Shown here one piece after another: positions 1-9,517 of a stretch of 64,000 bases of DNA (position 1 is its first letter; each line of letters starts with the position of its first letter). The notes beneath the pieces are model-generated. The model did no database searches, had not been told where the DNA came from, and saw only the letters and a list, made by a program, of their open reading frames with translations. Origin of the DNA: Pseudomonas poae. GTDB lineage: Bacteria; Pseudomonadota; Gammaproteobacteria; Pseudomonadales; Pseudomonadaceae. Position numbers and translations under genes: made by a program. The stretch spans positions 2,051,001 through 2,115,000 of the forward strand of contig CP110972.1 in the NCBI GenBank assembly GCA_028869255.1, given 5' to 3'.

Positions 1-32
1 GTGTGAGTGGGTTGCGTTCAAGCGAAATTGTT

Positions 33-139
33 TGCGCATAAGTGCGCATTTAGTTGCTCATGAGGTTTTGTGCATTGCGCAGGGAGTCGCGGCAGGATTT
101 GGTTTATTACCCGTATTTAAGTGCGCAGGTTGCTGCGCA
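33..139. promoter_or_regulatory. Cluster of five TGCGCA palindromes upstream of tssA
   Basis: The hexamer TGCGCA, its own reverse complement, occurs at 33-38, 43-48, 76-81, 122-127 and 134-139. The first two and the last two copies form close pairs, and 121-140 is a perfect 8-bp inverted repeat with a GTTG loop. The operon encodes a sigma54 activator, and such proteins bind paired palindromes 80-200 bp upstream of a promoter, so these may be its upstream activating sites. That is inference. The 121-140 hairpin, followed by a T-rich stretch, could instead end an upstream transcript. Confidence 0.35.
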
Positions 140-209
140 CACCTTTATTTTCAGGGGTTGTAGGATAATTCCTAAGTTTCCTTCCATTGCTTGCTGAATG
201 TTTTATGTG

Positions 210-251
210 TGGCTAAGGTTTGCGAACTTCGTGGAAAGTAGAGCGAAGTTC
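210..251 (+). promoter_or_regulatory. Weak sigma54-like element and inverted repeat before tssA
   Basis: At 210-223 a TGGC...TTTGC element resembles a -24/-12 promoter, but the GG-to-GC spacing is one base shorter than the consensus. Just downstream an 8-bp perfect inverted repeat (GAACTTCG at 224-231, CGAAGTTC at 244-251, 12-base spacer) could be an operator or a leader hairpin with GGA in its loop, as RsmA sites have. No better promoter was found in the 327 bases before tssA, which otherwise hold only the TGCGCA cluster. Confidence 0.22.
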
Positions 252-327
252 AGAGGGCGTTCGAATGTGCAGATCAACTGCGCTTAGTTAGCCTTTTCTT
301 GCCTAGGTTAGTTGTGCGCGGTGCCAG

Positions 328-1881
328 ATGTCTTATTCGGACAAACTGTATGATTATTATCTTGAACTTGCACGGTTGCCCTGCTCGCAAAGCAGTTTTG
401 CGGGCAGCGATATGCGCTTTTCGGGCGAATATGAAGTCCTGGAGTCAGAGATCGGCAAGGCGCAATCGATGCATGGTACCGGCCAGCCCGATTGGTACAA
501 GGTGCTGCAGATCAGTGAGTCGGTGTTGCGCCAGCAGTCCAAGGATTTGCGGGTGGCGGTCTGGTTGACCTGGGCGTTGCATCAGCGTGAGTCCTTCCCC
601 GGTCTGCTGGCCGGCCTGGGTTTGCTGCGCAGTCTCTGCGAGCAGCATTGGCCTGCGCTCTACCCGGAAAAAACACGCACCCGTGGCGCAGCGTTCAGTT
701 GGCTGGTATTGCGCCTTGAACCGCTGTTTACCCAAAACCTATCGCTGCAGAGCCAGCAACCCCTGTTTCAATCCGTGCTTGAACACCTGGTGTGTCTCGA
801 TGAGCTGTGGGCTGAGCACCTGATGGATGAGGCGCCAATGCTGCTGCCGATTCGCAGGCAATTGGCGGGGCGACTGGAGCGTGCCGCGCAAGGCGATCCC
901 GCGCTCTCGGTGGTGAGCGGCGTCATCGCTCAGGTCAAGCAGGCGACCACCCAGCTGCTGAAACCTGAGGCGGTAGTGGACAGCGAAAAAGATGCCCACA
1001 AATTGCTACGCGCATTGCAGGAGCAGGCTCGCCCCCTGTGTGCATGGTGGCTGCGTCAGAACGCAACCGACCTGCGTGCACTGCGTCTGAACCGCACGCT
1101 GGCATGGCTGGCCCTCATCAGCTACCCGGACGCCGACAACGAGCGCGTCACCACTTTGCGCGGGCCTGCACCCGACAAGCTCAAGCGTTACCAGGAGCGC
1201 TTTGCCCAGGGCCAATACGCCGACTTGTTACTTGAGCTTGAGGCCAGTCTCGCGGGGGCGTTGTTCTGGTTCGACGGGCTGCACAGAGTCTGGCAATGCC
1301 TCGAAGCCCTGCAGGCCGACCTGGCCATGACCGAGCTTGAGGTGAGCCTCGCCTTGTTGCTGCAGCGCCTGCCAGACCTGCCGGAGTTTCGCTTTCATGA
1401 CGGCACTCCATTTGCCGACGTGAACACTCGGGACTGGATCGCGTTGCAGGTCGCCCGTCACCTGCACAGGCCTGAATCACTGGCAGTGGTGCTGGATGCG
1501 GACGCCGAGCCTTGGGGGGTTGCCTTGCAGGATGCAGTGGCGCGTCTGCGAAAGGACGGGCTCAAGGCTGCGGTGCAGAGCCTAACGCAAGGCATGCACG
1601 CCGCCCGCGGCGACCGTGCGCGTTTTCATTGGCGTCTCGCACAGGCGCGATTGTGTGTGCAGGCGGGCAAACATGAGTTGGCGAAGATCCAGCTCGAACA
1701 CCTGGACCACGAGCTGCAACGCACGGGGCTGGAGCGCTGGGAGCCGGAGCTGGCCCTTCAAGTGACCCAGCTCCTGCACCGTTGCTGCGACCTGTTGCCA
1801 CAAAATCACGCCGTGCGCGAGCGCAAGGAAGAGTCCCATCGCAGGCTGTGCCTCTTCGATCTTGAAGCGGTACTTGAATAG
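328..1881 (+). CDS. tssA: Type VI secretion system protein TssA
   Basis: A 517-residue cytoplasmic protein with an N-terminal ImpA-type region (about residues 10-130) and a long helical C-terminal half. TssA caps or organises the baseplate and sheath during T6SS assembly. It is the first gene of a collinear operon whose order (tssA, B, C, E, F, G, clpV, sfa, orfX, fha, tssJ, K, L, M, stp, stk) is that of P. aeruginosa HSI-II (PA1656-PA1671). The start at 328 has only a weak ribosome binding site. A GTG or TTG slightly upstream cannot be excluded, but the protein matches the family well from MSYSDKLYDYY. Confidence 0.88.
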   Translation: MSYSDKLYDYYLELARLPCSQSSFAGSDMRFSGEYEVLESEIGKAQSMHGTGQPDWYKVLQISESVLRQQSKDLRVAVWLTWALHQRESFPGLLAGLGLLRSLCEQHWPALYPEKTRTRGAAFSWLVLRLEPLFTQNLSLQSQQPLFQSVLEHLVCLDELWAEHLMDEAPMLLPIRRQLAGRLERAAQGDPALSVVSGVIAQVKQATTQLLKPEAVVDSEKDAHKLLRALQEQARPLCAWWLRQNATDLRALRLNRTLAWLALISYPDADNERVTTLRGPAPDKLKRYQERFAQGQYADLLLELEASLAGALFWFDGLHRVWQCLEALQADLAMTELEVSLALLLQRLPDLPEFRFHDGTPFADVNTRDWIALQVARHLHRPESLAVVLDADAEPWGVALQDAVARLRKDGLKAAVQSLTQGMHAARGDRARFHWRLAQARLCVQAGKHELAKIQLEHLDHELQRTGLERWEPELALQVTQLLHRCCDLLPQNHAVRERKEESHRRLCLFDLEAVLE

Positions 1882-1913
1882 GCTTTCGAGCCACTGAAAA
1901 AAGGAGAAAAACC

Positions 1914-2411
1914 ATGGCCAAAGAAGGTTCGGTAGCACCCAAGGAACGCATCAACATCACCTTCAAACCCGCTATCGGTGGGGCGCAGGAAGAAGTCGAG
2001 CTGCCGTTGAAACTATTGGTGCTGGGCGATTTCACCCAGCGTGAGGACGTGCGCAAGCTTGAGGATCGCAAGCCTATCGCGCTCGACAAGAACACCCTTG
2101 ATGACGTGCTGGCCAAGCAGGCGTTAAGCCTGACGCTGAGCGTTCCCAACCGCCTGCAGGACGACGCCGACGTTGAAGAGCTGGCCATTCGGGTGCGCAT
2201 CAACGCCATGAAGGATTTCAACCCCGCGAACCTGGTGGAGCAGATTCCCGAGCTGCACAAGCTGATGGCGCTTCGCGAGGCGCTCATGGCGCTCAAGGGG
2301 CCGTTGGGCAACACGCCAAGTTTTCGCAAAGCCATCGAGCAGGCCCTGGCCGATGACGACTCCCGTGCGCGGGTGCTGGCGGAGTTAGGACTGAGCGGCC
2401 CCGCCGCCTGA
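1914..2411 (+). CDS. tssB: T6SS contractile sheath small subunit TssB
   Basis: This 165-residue protein begins MAKEGSVAPKERINITF, the usual TssB/VipA opening, and contains the conserved ELPLKLLVLGDFT segment followed by a helical C-terminal part. With TssC it forms the contractile sheath around the Hcp tube. A strong AAGGAG site precedes the ATG, and tssC follows 27 bases later. Length and motifs are typical of the family. It is distinct from Hcp, which this locus lacks. Confidence 0.95.
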   Translation: MAKEGSVAPKERINITFKPAIGGAQEEVELPLKLLVLGDFTQREDVRKLEDRKPIALDKNTLDDVLAKQALSLTLSVPNRLQDDADVEELAIRVRINAMKDFNPANLVEQIPELHKLMALREALMALKGPLGNTPSFRKAIEQALADDDSRARVLAELGLSGPAA

Positions 2412-2438
2412 CATTTTCAGTAAAAGGACACTGGTACC

Positions 2439-3914
2439 ATGACCACCCAACAGAACTCGATGCCCGCGCAAATTGCGGCTGAATACAGCATTCTCGACAA
2501 CATCATCGCCCAGACGTTACTGAGCGCCGACGACGAGGCGTACGGCATTGCCAAACGTGGCGTCTCGGCATTTATCGAGGAGCTGATCAAACCGCAGAAC
2601 AGCGGAGAACCGGTGAAGAAGCGGCTGGTTGACCGGATGATTGCCGAGATCGACACCAAGCTCAGCCGGCAAATGGATGAGATTTTGCACCACCCGGATT
2701 TCCAGGCCCTGGAAGCCGCCTGGAAAGGCCTGCAGTTGTTGGTCGATCGCACCAATTTCCGGGAAAACATCAAGATCGAGCTGCTGAATGTTTCCCGGCA
2801 AGACCTGCTGGATGACTTCGAAGATTCGCCGGAAGTGACCCAGTCGGGGCTGTACAAACATATCTACAGTGCAGAATACGGTCAGTTTGGTGGCCAGCCC
2901 GTGGGCGCGATCATCGCAAACTACTTTCTTTCCCCGAGCGCGCCGGATGTGAAGCTGATGCAATACGCTTCCAGTGTGGCCTGCATGGCGCACGCGCCGT
3001 TTATCGCCGCCGCCGGGCCGGGGTTTTTCGGGCTGGAGAGCTTCACCGGCCTGCCGGATCTCAAAGACCTCAAGGACCATTTCGAAGGCCCGCAGTTTGC
3101 CAAATGGCAAAGCTTTCGCCAGAGCGAGGACGCCCGCTATATCGGGCTGACGGTGCCGCGTTTCCTGCTGCGCACGCCCTACGACCCCCTTGAATGCCCG
3201 GTCAAGACCTTTGCTTACCAGGAAAACGTGGTGAACAGCCATGAGCACTACCTGTGGGGTAATACCGCCTATGCATTTGCCACGCGCCTGACCGACAGCT
3301 TTGCACGGTTTCGCTGGTGCCCGAATATCATCGGCCCGCAAAGCGGAGGGGCGGTGGAAGATTTGCCGTTGCACCATTTTCACAGCATGGGCGAAATCGA
3401 AACCAAGATTCCAACCGAAGTACTGGTTTCCGACCGTCGTGAATATGAGCTGGCACAAGAGGGCTTCATTGCCTTGACGATGCGCAAGGGCAGTGACAAT
3501 GCCGCATTCTTTTCCGCCAGCTCGGTGCAAAAACCCAAACAGTTCGGCATCAGCGCAGAGGGCAAGGAAGCCGAGTTGAATTATCGCCTGGGCACCCAGT
3601 TGCCCTACATGATGGTGGTCAACCGGCTGGCGCATTACCTCAAGGTATTGCAGCGTGAGCAACTGGGGTCGTGGAAGGAACGTACCGACCTGGAGTTGGA
3701 GCTTAACAAGTGGATTCGCCAGTACGTCGCCGATCAGGAAAACCCCAGTGCCGAAGTGCGTGGGCGGCGTCCGTTGCGGGCGGCGCGCATTGTTGTCAGT
3801 GACGTCGAAGGCGAGCCTGGCTGGTACCGCGTCAACCTGAGCGTGCGCCCGCACTTCAAGTACATGGGGGCGGATTTCACCCTGTCCCTCGTTGGCAAGC
3901 TCGATAAAGAATGA
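2439..3914 (+). CDS. tssC: T6SS contractile sheath large subunit TssC
   Basis: A 491-residue TssC/VipB protein, the larger sheath subunit, which pairs with TssB and is disassembled by ClpV after contraction. Recognisable conserved blocks include the HHPDFQALEAAWKGL segment near residue 90, the FGGQPVGAIIANY segment and the C-terminal region ending in FTLSLVGKLDKE. The length is normal for the family. Its TGA overlaps the ATG of tssE, which suggests translational coupling. Confidence 0.96.
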   Translation: MTTQQNSMPAQIAAEYSILDNIIAQTLLSADDEAYGIAKRGVSAFIEELIKPQNSGEPVKKRLVDRMIAEIDTKLSRQMDEILHHPDFQALEAAWKGLQLLVDRTNFRENIKIELLNVSRQDLLDDFEDSPEVTQSGLYKHIYSAEYGQFGGQPVGAIIANYFLSPSAPDVKLMQYASSVACMAHAPFIAAAGPGFFGLESFTGLPDLKDLKDHFEGPQFAKWQSFRQSEDARYIGLTVPRFLLRTPYDPLECPVKTFAYQENVVNSHEHYLWGNTAYAFATRLTDSFARFRWCPNIIGPQSGGAVEDLPLHHFHSMGEIETKIPTEVLVSDRREYELAQEGFIALTMRKGSDNAAFFSASSVQKPKQFGISAEGKEAELNYRLGTQLPYMMVVNRLAHYLKVLQREQLGSWKERTDLELELNKWIRQYVADQENPSAEVRGRRPLRAARIVVSDVEGEPGWYRVNLSVRPHFKYMGADFTLSLVGKLDKE

Positions 3915-4330
3915 GCAAAGGTCAGGGCATGCCCCACCACCAAAGCCTGTTCGAGCGCCTTGAATGCCCGGCAACTGTCCCCGCATCTGGTGTGAGGTCC
4001 GTCGCCACCCACCTGGGGAAGATGCTCAGCATCCGTGCGGGCAGCGTTCAGACATTGCCGGATTACGGCTTGCCCGACCTCAATGATATGAATCGCAGCC
4101 TGCATGAATCACTGAGCCAGTCGCGGTTGCTGATCGAGCGATTTATCCGCGCCTACGAGCCGCGCTTGAAGCACGTGCGGGTTCGGGCGCTGCCTCGGGA
4201 TCATGACCCATTGGCGCTGGCGTTCGTCATCGAGGCCACGCTGATGGTGGAAGGTGTCAAGCAGCCTGTGATGTTCACTGCGCGCCTGTGTGGTGGCGGG
4301 CAGGTCGAGGTCGTGCCGGATGTCCTTTAA
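3911..4330 (+). CDS. tssE: T6SS baseplate protein TssE (gp25-like)
   Basis: A 139-residue gp25/lysozyme-like baseplate wedge protein. The conserved SLFERL opening, the VATHLGKMLSIRAGS block and a DYGLPDLNDM motif near residue 55 are those of TssE. The start at 3911 overlaps the tssC stop (ATGA). An in-frame ATG at 3929 (MPHHQSLFERL) is equally close to the family N-terminus and may be the true start. The 3' end overlaps tssF by 11 bases. Confidence 0.92.
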   Translation: MSKGQGMPHHQSLFERLECPATVPASGVRSVATHLGKMLSIRAGSVQTLPDYGLPDLNDMNRSLHESLSQSRLLIERFIRAYEPRLKHVRVRALPRDHDPLALAFVIEATLMVEGVKQPVMFTARLCGGGQVEVVPDVL

Positions 4331-6107
4331 TCGTTATTACCAAAGCGAGCTTGGTGCGTTGCGCCAGCTTGGGCGGCGTTTCTCGGAACGTAACCCGGCG
4401 CTCGCACCTTTTCTGGGAGAGCCCGGCCAGGATCCGGATGTGGAGAGGTTGCTGGAGGGCTTTGCCTTTCTCACCGGCCGCCTGCGCCAGAAACTCGATG
4501 ATGAGCTGCCTGAGCTGACTCATTCCTTGATGCATTTGCTGTGGCCCAACTACATGCGGCCGATGCCCGCGTTCAGCATCCTGCAGTTTGATCCGTTGAA
4601 GCACGCGGGCCCCGGCGTGCAGGTACCGCGGGATACGCCGGTCGAAAGTTCCGCTATCAAGGGTGAGCGTTGCCGCTTTCGTACCTGTTATGCCACGCAG
4701 GTCTTGCCACTGCGACTGAGCACCCTGGAATACAGCGTGCAGGGCGAGCGGGCCGTGTTAAGCCTGCGCCTGGACATGAGTGCAGACGGCAATTTCAGTG
4801 AGCTGACGTTCGATCAACTGCGCCTGCACCTGGCGGGTGATGAGGACATCGGCCAAGGGTTGTACCTGAGCCTGTTGCGCCACCTGGAAGGCATTGAGTT
4901 GCTGCCCTTCGGCCACGATGGCGTGCCGATCGAGGGCACTGATGGGCATGCGCTTTCGCTGCGACTTGGCGCCGATCAGGTGCGCCCGGTGGGGTTTAGC
5001 GAGGAGCAGGCCTTGATTCCCTATCCGATGAACACCTTTCGCGGTTATCGCCACCTGCAGGAGTACTTCGCCTTTGCGGAAAAATACCTGTTTGTCGATG
5101 TGTGTGGGCTGGATGTGCTGCACCGCTTGCCCCATGAGCAGCTCAAGCAGGTGTGCGCGATGGTGCTGCGTTTCGAACTGCGTAACCCGTTGCGTGAAAC
5201 CCAGCGACCCACCCTGGATAACGTGAAGCTCTACTGCACGCCGATCGTCAACCTGTTCAAACATGATGCGGTACCGATTCGCCTGGACGGCAAACAGGAT
5301 GAATACCTGCTGATACCTGGCGAGTATTCGCGGGAAAACGCCTGTGTATTTTCCGTGGACAGCGTCGTGGGTTGGCATCCGGGCGGTAGGGGATATCAGG
5401 CGTACGTACCGTTTGAGTCCTTCGAGCATGAAGGCGATACCGATGTGTCCACAGGCATCCCCAGCTACAGCATTCGTCAACGTTCGTCGGCGCAGCAAGG
5501 CGGGCTTGATACCTGGCTGGGATTTAACAACGGCCTGGAAGCCGATCTGCAAACATTGTCGATCGAGCTGACGTGCACCAACCACAACCTGCCTCGGCAG
5601 CTGCCGATCGGGGCGATCAACCAGCCTTGCGAGCAGACACCGCAAGGGTTGTCGTTTCGCAATATCTGCGCCCCGACCGCGAGTTTTTTACCGCCGCTGG
5701 ACCATGACTTTCTCTGGCGGCTGATCAGCAACATGTCGCTCAACTACCTGTCATTGAGCGACATCAATGCTTTGAGAATGATCCTCGAAACCTATGACTT
5801 GCCACGCTACCACGACCGCCAGGCGCAGAAGGTCAGCGAGAGGCGCCTGGGTGCAGTGCGTTCTGTGCGGCATACGGCCGTAGACCGATTGCACCGCGGC
5901 CTGCCGTTTCGGGGTTTACGCATCGACCTGACGGTTGATCCCGAAGGCTTCCTCGGGCAGGGCGGAGTCTTCGTGTTCGCCTCGGTGCTCAACGAATTCT
6001 TCGCGCTCTACGCCAGCCTCAATGCCTACCACGAACTACGAGTCACCAGCACACAAGGAGACGTGTACCTATGGCCACCCAGGATGGGCCAGCAGCCCCT
6101 GCTTTGA
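4320..6107 (+). CDS. tssF: T6SS baseplate protein TssF
   Basis: TssF (VasA/ImpG), a main component of the baseplate wedge with TssG, TssE and TssK. The start is placed at 4320 because the family begins with a short MSFNRYYQSEL-type sequence. An in-frame ATG 30 bases upstream adds residues unlike the family and sits inside tssE. The resulting 595 residues are typical. It overlaps tssE by 11 bases and tssG by 37 bases, so these baseplate genes are probably translationally coupled. Confidence 0.93.
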   Translation: MSFNRYYQSELGALRQLGRRFSERNPALAPFLGEPGQDPDVERLLEGFAFLTGRLRQKLDDELPELTHSLMHLLWPNYMRPMPAFSILQFDPLKHAGPGVQVPRDTPVESSAIKGERCRFRTCYATQVLPLRLSTLEYSVQGERAVLSLRLDMSADGNFSELTFDQLRLHLAGDEDIGQGLYLSLLRHLEGIELLPFGHDGVPIEGTDGHALSLRLGADQVRPVGFSEEQALIPYPMNTFRGYRHLQEYFAFAEKYLFVDVCGLDVLHRLPHEQLKQVCAMVLRFELRNPLRETQRPTLDNVKLYCTPIVNLFKHDAVPIRLDGKQDEYLLIPGEYSRENACVFSVDSVVGWHPGGRGYQAYVPFESFEHEGDTDVSTGIPSYSIRQRSSAQQGGLDTWLGFNNGLEADLQTLSIELTCTNHNLPRQLPIGAINQPCEQTPQGLSFRNICAPTASFLPPLDHDFLWRLISNMSLNYLSLSDINALRMILETYDLPRYHDRQAQKVSERRLGAVRSVRHTAVDRLHRGLPFRGLRIDLTVDPEGFLGQGGVFVFASVLNEFFALYASLNAYHELRVTSTQGDVYLWPPRMGQQPLL

Positions 6108-7078
6108 CGCATCTGTCCCGTGTCATCCGCGAGTATTCGCTGTTCCAGGCGGTTTTGCAGGTGATCAAGCGTCTGCGCGACGCCCACCCGACACTGGATG
6201 ACGACGCGTTGTATGACCAGTTGGAGTTTCACGCCAACCCTGGTTTTCCTGGTCACGATATTGACCGGGTGGAGTTTTTTGTTGAGCGCGGCCAATTGCG
6301 CGCGCGTCTGCGCCTTAACGTTTTGGGCCTGTGTGGTGCGGGATCACCGCTGCCTGCGTTTTATGGCGAACAGGCTTTTGTCGATGGGGTGGGCGGTAAT
6401 ACCACGCGTGACTTCCTGGACCTGTTTCACCACCGATTGCAGCGGCTGATGTTGCCGATCTGGCGCAAATACCGTTATCGGGCGTGTTTCCAGGCCGGGG
6501 CGCGGGATGCCTTCTCCGAACAGATGTTTGCGTTGATCGGATTGAAAGGCCGACAGATCCGCACTGCTGCGCAATTGAACTGCAAGCGGCTGTTGCCGTA
6601 TCTGGGGTTGCTTAGCCTGCGTGCGCATTCGGCAGCCTTGATCGAGACGGTGCTGCGTTACTACTTCAAGCACAACCACCTGTTTATCGAGCAGTGGGTC
6701 GAGCGCACGGTGGCCATTACCGACCCCCAGCGCAATCGGCTGGGTGTTGCGAACAGCGTGCTCGGCCAGGACCAGGTACTGGGAACCCGTGTCGCCGACC
6801 GCAGCGGCAAATTCAGGGTGCATGTCCAGGGCCTCGACTGGCAGAAATTTCATGGGTTTTTACCCACCGGCGCGGACTACCCGCGGCTGTGTTCACTGGT
6901 GCGGCTGACGGCACGCGACCCTTTGGAGTACGACCTGCGCCTGGTTCTGGCCAGGGAGGAAATCAGGCCGTTGCACATTGGCGAGCGCAACGTCTGTCGC
7001 CTCGGCTGGACCAGTTGGCTGGCGCATGAGTGCGCGGACGGTGTGGTCGTAGTGGCCAGCAATGCTCATGAGGGATGA
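6071..7078 (+). CDS. tssG: T6SS baseplate protein TssG
   Basis: A 335-residue TssG (VasB/ImpH) protein with an LFQAVLQVIKRL segment near the N-terminus and the FYGEQAFVDGVGG and DFLDLFHHR blocks (about residues 95-125) typical of the family. It forms the core of the baseplate wedge with two TssF copies. An AAGGAG site lies inside the end of tssF, seven to eight bases before the ATG. clpV follows after a six-base gap. Confidence 0.93.
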   Translation: MATQDGPAAPALTHLSRVIREYSLFQAVLQVIKRLRDAHPTLDDDALYDQLEFHANPGFPGHDIDRVEFFVERGQLRARLRLNVLGLCGAGSPLPAFYGEQAFVDGVGGNTTRDFLDLFHHRLQRLMLPIWRKYRYRACFQAGARDAFSEQMFALIGLKGRQIRTAAQLNCKRLLPYLGLLSLRAHSAALIETVLRYYFKHNHLFIEQWVERTVAITDPQRNRLGVANSVLGQDQVLGTRVADRSGKFRVHVQGLDWQKFHGFLPTGADYPRLCSLVRLTARDPLEYDLRLVLAREEIRPLHIGERNVCRLGWTSWLAHECADGVVVVASNAHEG

Positions 7079-7084
7079 ATCATT

Positions 7085-9517
7085 ATGATGAATGTGGACC
7101 TGCAACAACTTATCCAGACCTTGACTGCCCGGGCCCGTCGAGACCTTGAACGCTCGGCCGAGCGCTGTGTGACACGCGGCGGTCGAGAAGTATTGGTGGA
7201 AGACCTGCTGCTGACCCTGCTTGAGCATCGCGACGGCCTTCTGGTGCGGGCGTTGGCGGATGCGGGTGTCGAGCCCGGAGGGCTGCAAGCAATATTGCAA
7301 CCCAAGGGGGAGACGAGTGCGTCGCGCAATCCGGTATTTTCCCAGGCCCTCGTGCAGTGGCTGCAACAAGCCTTGATGGTTGCTCATCTGGAGCTGCATC
7401 AGACGCAGGTGGATCACGGCGCCCTGTTGCTGGCGCTGTTGCGCCACCCGTTAGATCACGCCGGCAGTGCTTATCAGCGGTTATTGAGCCGGTTGGACCC
7501 ACAGCGCGTGCACGAATTCCTGTTGAGCCAGGCGCCTGAAAACGCCCCTGCACCCAATCGGGATTCCTTGCTTGAGCGTTTTACCCATGACCTGACCCGC
7601 CAGGCCCATGAAGGGCGCATCGACCCGGTGCTGTGTCGCGATGCGGAGATCCGCCAACTGATCGACATCCTCGTGCGCCGACGCAAAAACAACCCGATTC
7701 TGGTTGGAGAAGCCGGTGTGGGTAAAACCGCGGTTGTCGAGGGCCTTGCCTTGCGTGTCGCCAGCTCGCAGGTACCGGAACCGCTCAAGGACGTGCGGGT
7801 GCTGACCTTGGATATGGGCTTGCTACAGGCTGGGGCCAGCATCAAGGGTGAGTTCGAACGACGCCTCAAAGGTGTGATCGACGAGGTCAACGCTTCGGCA
7901 AAGCCGGTGATCCTGTTTATCGACGAAGCCCATACGTTGGTAGGGGCGGGCGCCCAGGCGGGCGCGTCCGATGCTGCCAACCTGCTCAAGCCGGCCTTGG
8001 CCCGGGGTGAACTGCGTACCATCGCCGCCACCACGTGGTCGGAGTACAAGAAATATTTCGAAAAAGACCCGGCATTGGCGCGGCGTTTTCAGCCGGTGCT
8101 GGTCAACGAACCCAGCGTCGAGCAGGCGGTGTCGATCCTGCGTGGGCTGGTGCCGGTGTACGAGCGTAGCCACGGTGTGTATGTGCGTGACGACGCCGTC
8201 GTCGCGGCGGCGCAGATGAGTGCACGCTATCTGGCCGGGCGCCAGTTGCCCGACAAGGCGGTGGATGTGCTGGATACCGCCTGCGCCCGTGTACGCACCA
8301 GTCGTGACTCGGCGCCCGAGGCATTGCAGCGACTGTACGCCGAGCAGGCAGAGGGTGCGCGCCAGGCGCAGGCGTTGACCCGGGACCGGGAGGCAGGGCT
8401 GCCAGTGGATGAACCGGCCTTGCAGGCATTGAACCTGCGGATGGAGGCGGTGGAATGCGAGCGTGAGCTTCTGGAGGCGCGCTGGCTCGAGCAGCGCATA
8501 GTGGATCCTCAGGTGTGCCCGCGCCTGGTGGCCCAGGTCATTAGCGCCTGGACCGGTATTCCTGTTGAGCAACTGACGCTGGAGAGCAGTGAAAAGGCCC
8601 TGGGTTTTGCCCAGGCCCTGCGCTCGCGCATCCTCGGCCAGGAGCAAGCGGTCCAGGCCCTGGATCGTAACCTGCGCGCCGTGGCTTCCGGGCTGAACAA
8701 GGCCGATGCCCCGGTCGGCGTATTCCTGCTGGTGGGCCCAAGTGGCGTAGGCAAGACCGAAACGGCCATGGCCCTGGGTGACCTGCTGTACGGCGGTGAG
8801 CGCTTTGTCACCCTCTTGAACATGTCGGAGTTCCAGGAAAAACACGCGGTGTCCCGGCTGATCGGCGCGCCACCTGGGTATATCGGTTATGGCGAGGGCG
8901 GGGTGCTGACGGAGGCCGTCCGCCAACGCCCCTATTCGGTGGTGCTGCTCGACGAGGTTGAGAAGGCCGACCCGGAAGTGTTGAACCTGTTCTATCAGAT
9001 TTTCGACAAAGGCCTGGCCAATGATGGGGAAGGCCGGGAAATCGACTTTCGCAATACGCTGATCCTGATGACCTCCAACCTGGGCAGCGAATGCATCGGT
9101 GAATTATGCGCCGGCGGCCGACGCCCGGATGTTCAGGTGTTGCAAGAGGCGATCCGCCCGCTGCTGCGCGACCACTTCAAGCCTGCGCTGCTGGCCCGAA
9201 TGCGGGTGGTGCCGTATTACCCGATCACCGGTGAGATCCTGCATGACATGGCAAGGCTCAAGCTGGAACGCCTCGGGCAAAGGTTGCATCTGCGCAAGCT
9301 TGCCTTCAGCTACGCGCCTGAATTGGTGGCCCACATGGCCCAGCGTTGTGCTCACGGTGACAGCGGCGCCCGGTACATCGACCAATGGGTTGAGATGCAC
9401 TTGCTGCCCCAGGTGGTGGACCGTCTGCTGGAGGCGATGGCCAGGGGTGAGCGCCTGTCGCAGGTGCATGCCGGCCTGGATGGTAACGGCAACCCAACCT
9501 GTGAGTTCAGCCAATGA
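7085..9517 (+). CDS. clpV: T6SS sheath-recycling AAA+ ATPase ClpV/TssH
   Basis: An 810-residue double AAA+ ClpB-family ATPase. An N-terminal helical domain (about 1-150) is followed by a first nucleotide-binding domain with Walker A GEAGVGKT (about residue 208) and FIDEAHTL Walker B, then a short middle domain. The second nucleotide-binding domain has GPSGVGKTETA (about residue 550) and a VVLLDEVEKA Walker B. ClpV unfolds contracted TssBC sheath for reuse. The short middle domain and the position after tssG separate it from the chaperone ClpB. Two consecutive ATGs (7085, 7088) are possible starts. Its stop overlaps the activator gene by four bases. Confidence 0.93.
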   Translation: MMNVDLQQLIQTLTARARRDLERSAERCVTRGGREVLVEDLLLTLLEHRDGLLVRALADAGVEPGGLQAILQPKGETSASRNPVFSQALVQWLQQALMVAHLELHQTQVDHGALLLALLRHPLDHAGSAYQRLLSRLDPQRVHEFLLSQAPENAPAPNRDSLLERFTHDLTRQAHEGRIDPVLCRDAEIRQLIDILVRRRKNNPILVGEAGVGKTAVVEGLALRVASSQVPEPLKDVRVLTLDMGLLQAGASIKGEFERRLKGVIDEVNASAKPVILFIDEAHTLVGAGAQAGASDAANLLKPALARGELRTIAATTWSEYKKYFEKDPALARRFQPVLVNEPSVEQAVSILRGLVPVYERSHGVYVRDDAVVAAAQMSARYLAGRQLPDKAVDVLDTACARVRTSRDSAPEALQRLYAEQAEGARQAQALTRDREAGLPVDEPALQALNLRMEAVECERELLEARWLEQRIVDPQVCPRLVAQVISAWTGIPVEQLTLESSEKALGFAQALRSRILGQEQAVQALDRNLRAVASGLNKADAPVGVFLLVGPSGVGKTETAMALGDLLYGGERFVTLLNMSEFQEKHAVSRLIGAPPGYIGYGEGGVLTEAVRQRPYSVVLLDEVEKADPEVLNLFYQIFDKGLANDGEGREIDFRNTLILMTSNLGSECIGELCAGGRRPDVQVLQEAIRPLLRDHFKPALLARMRVVPYYPITGEILHDMARLKLERLGQRLHLRKLAFSYAPELVAHMAQRCAHGDSGARYIDQWVEMHLLPQVVDRLLEAMARGERLSQVHAGLDGNGNPTCEFSQ

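Noticed and set aside
210..223. Firm sigma54 promoter call before tssA
   Set aside because: The GG-GC spacing is one base short of the strict requirement, so it is kept only as a weak candidate.
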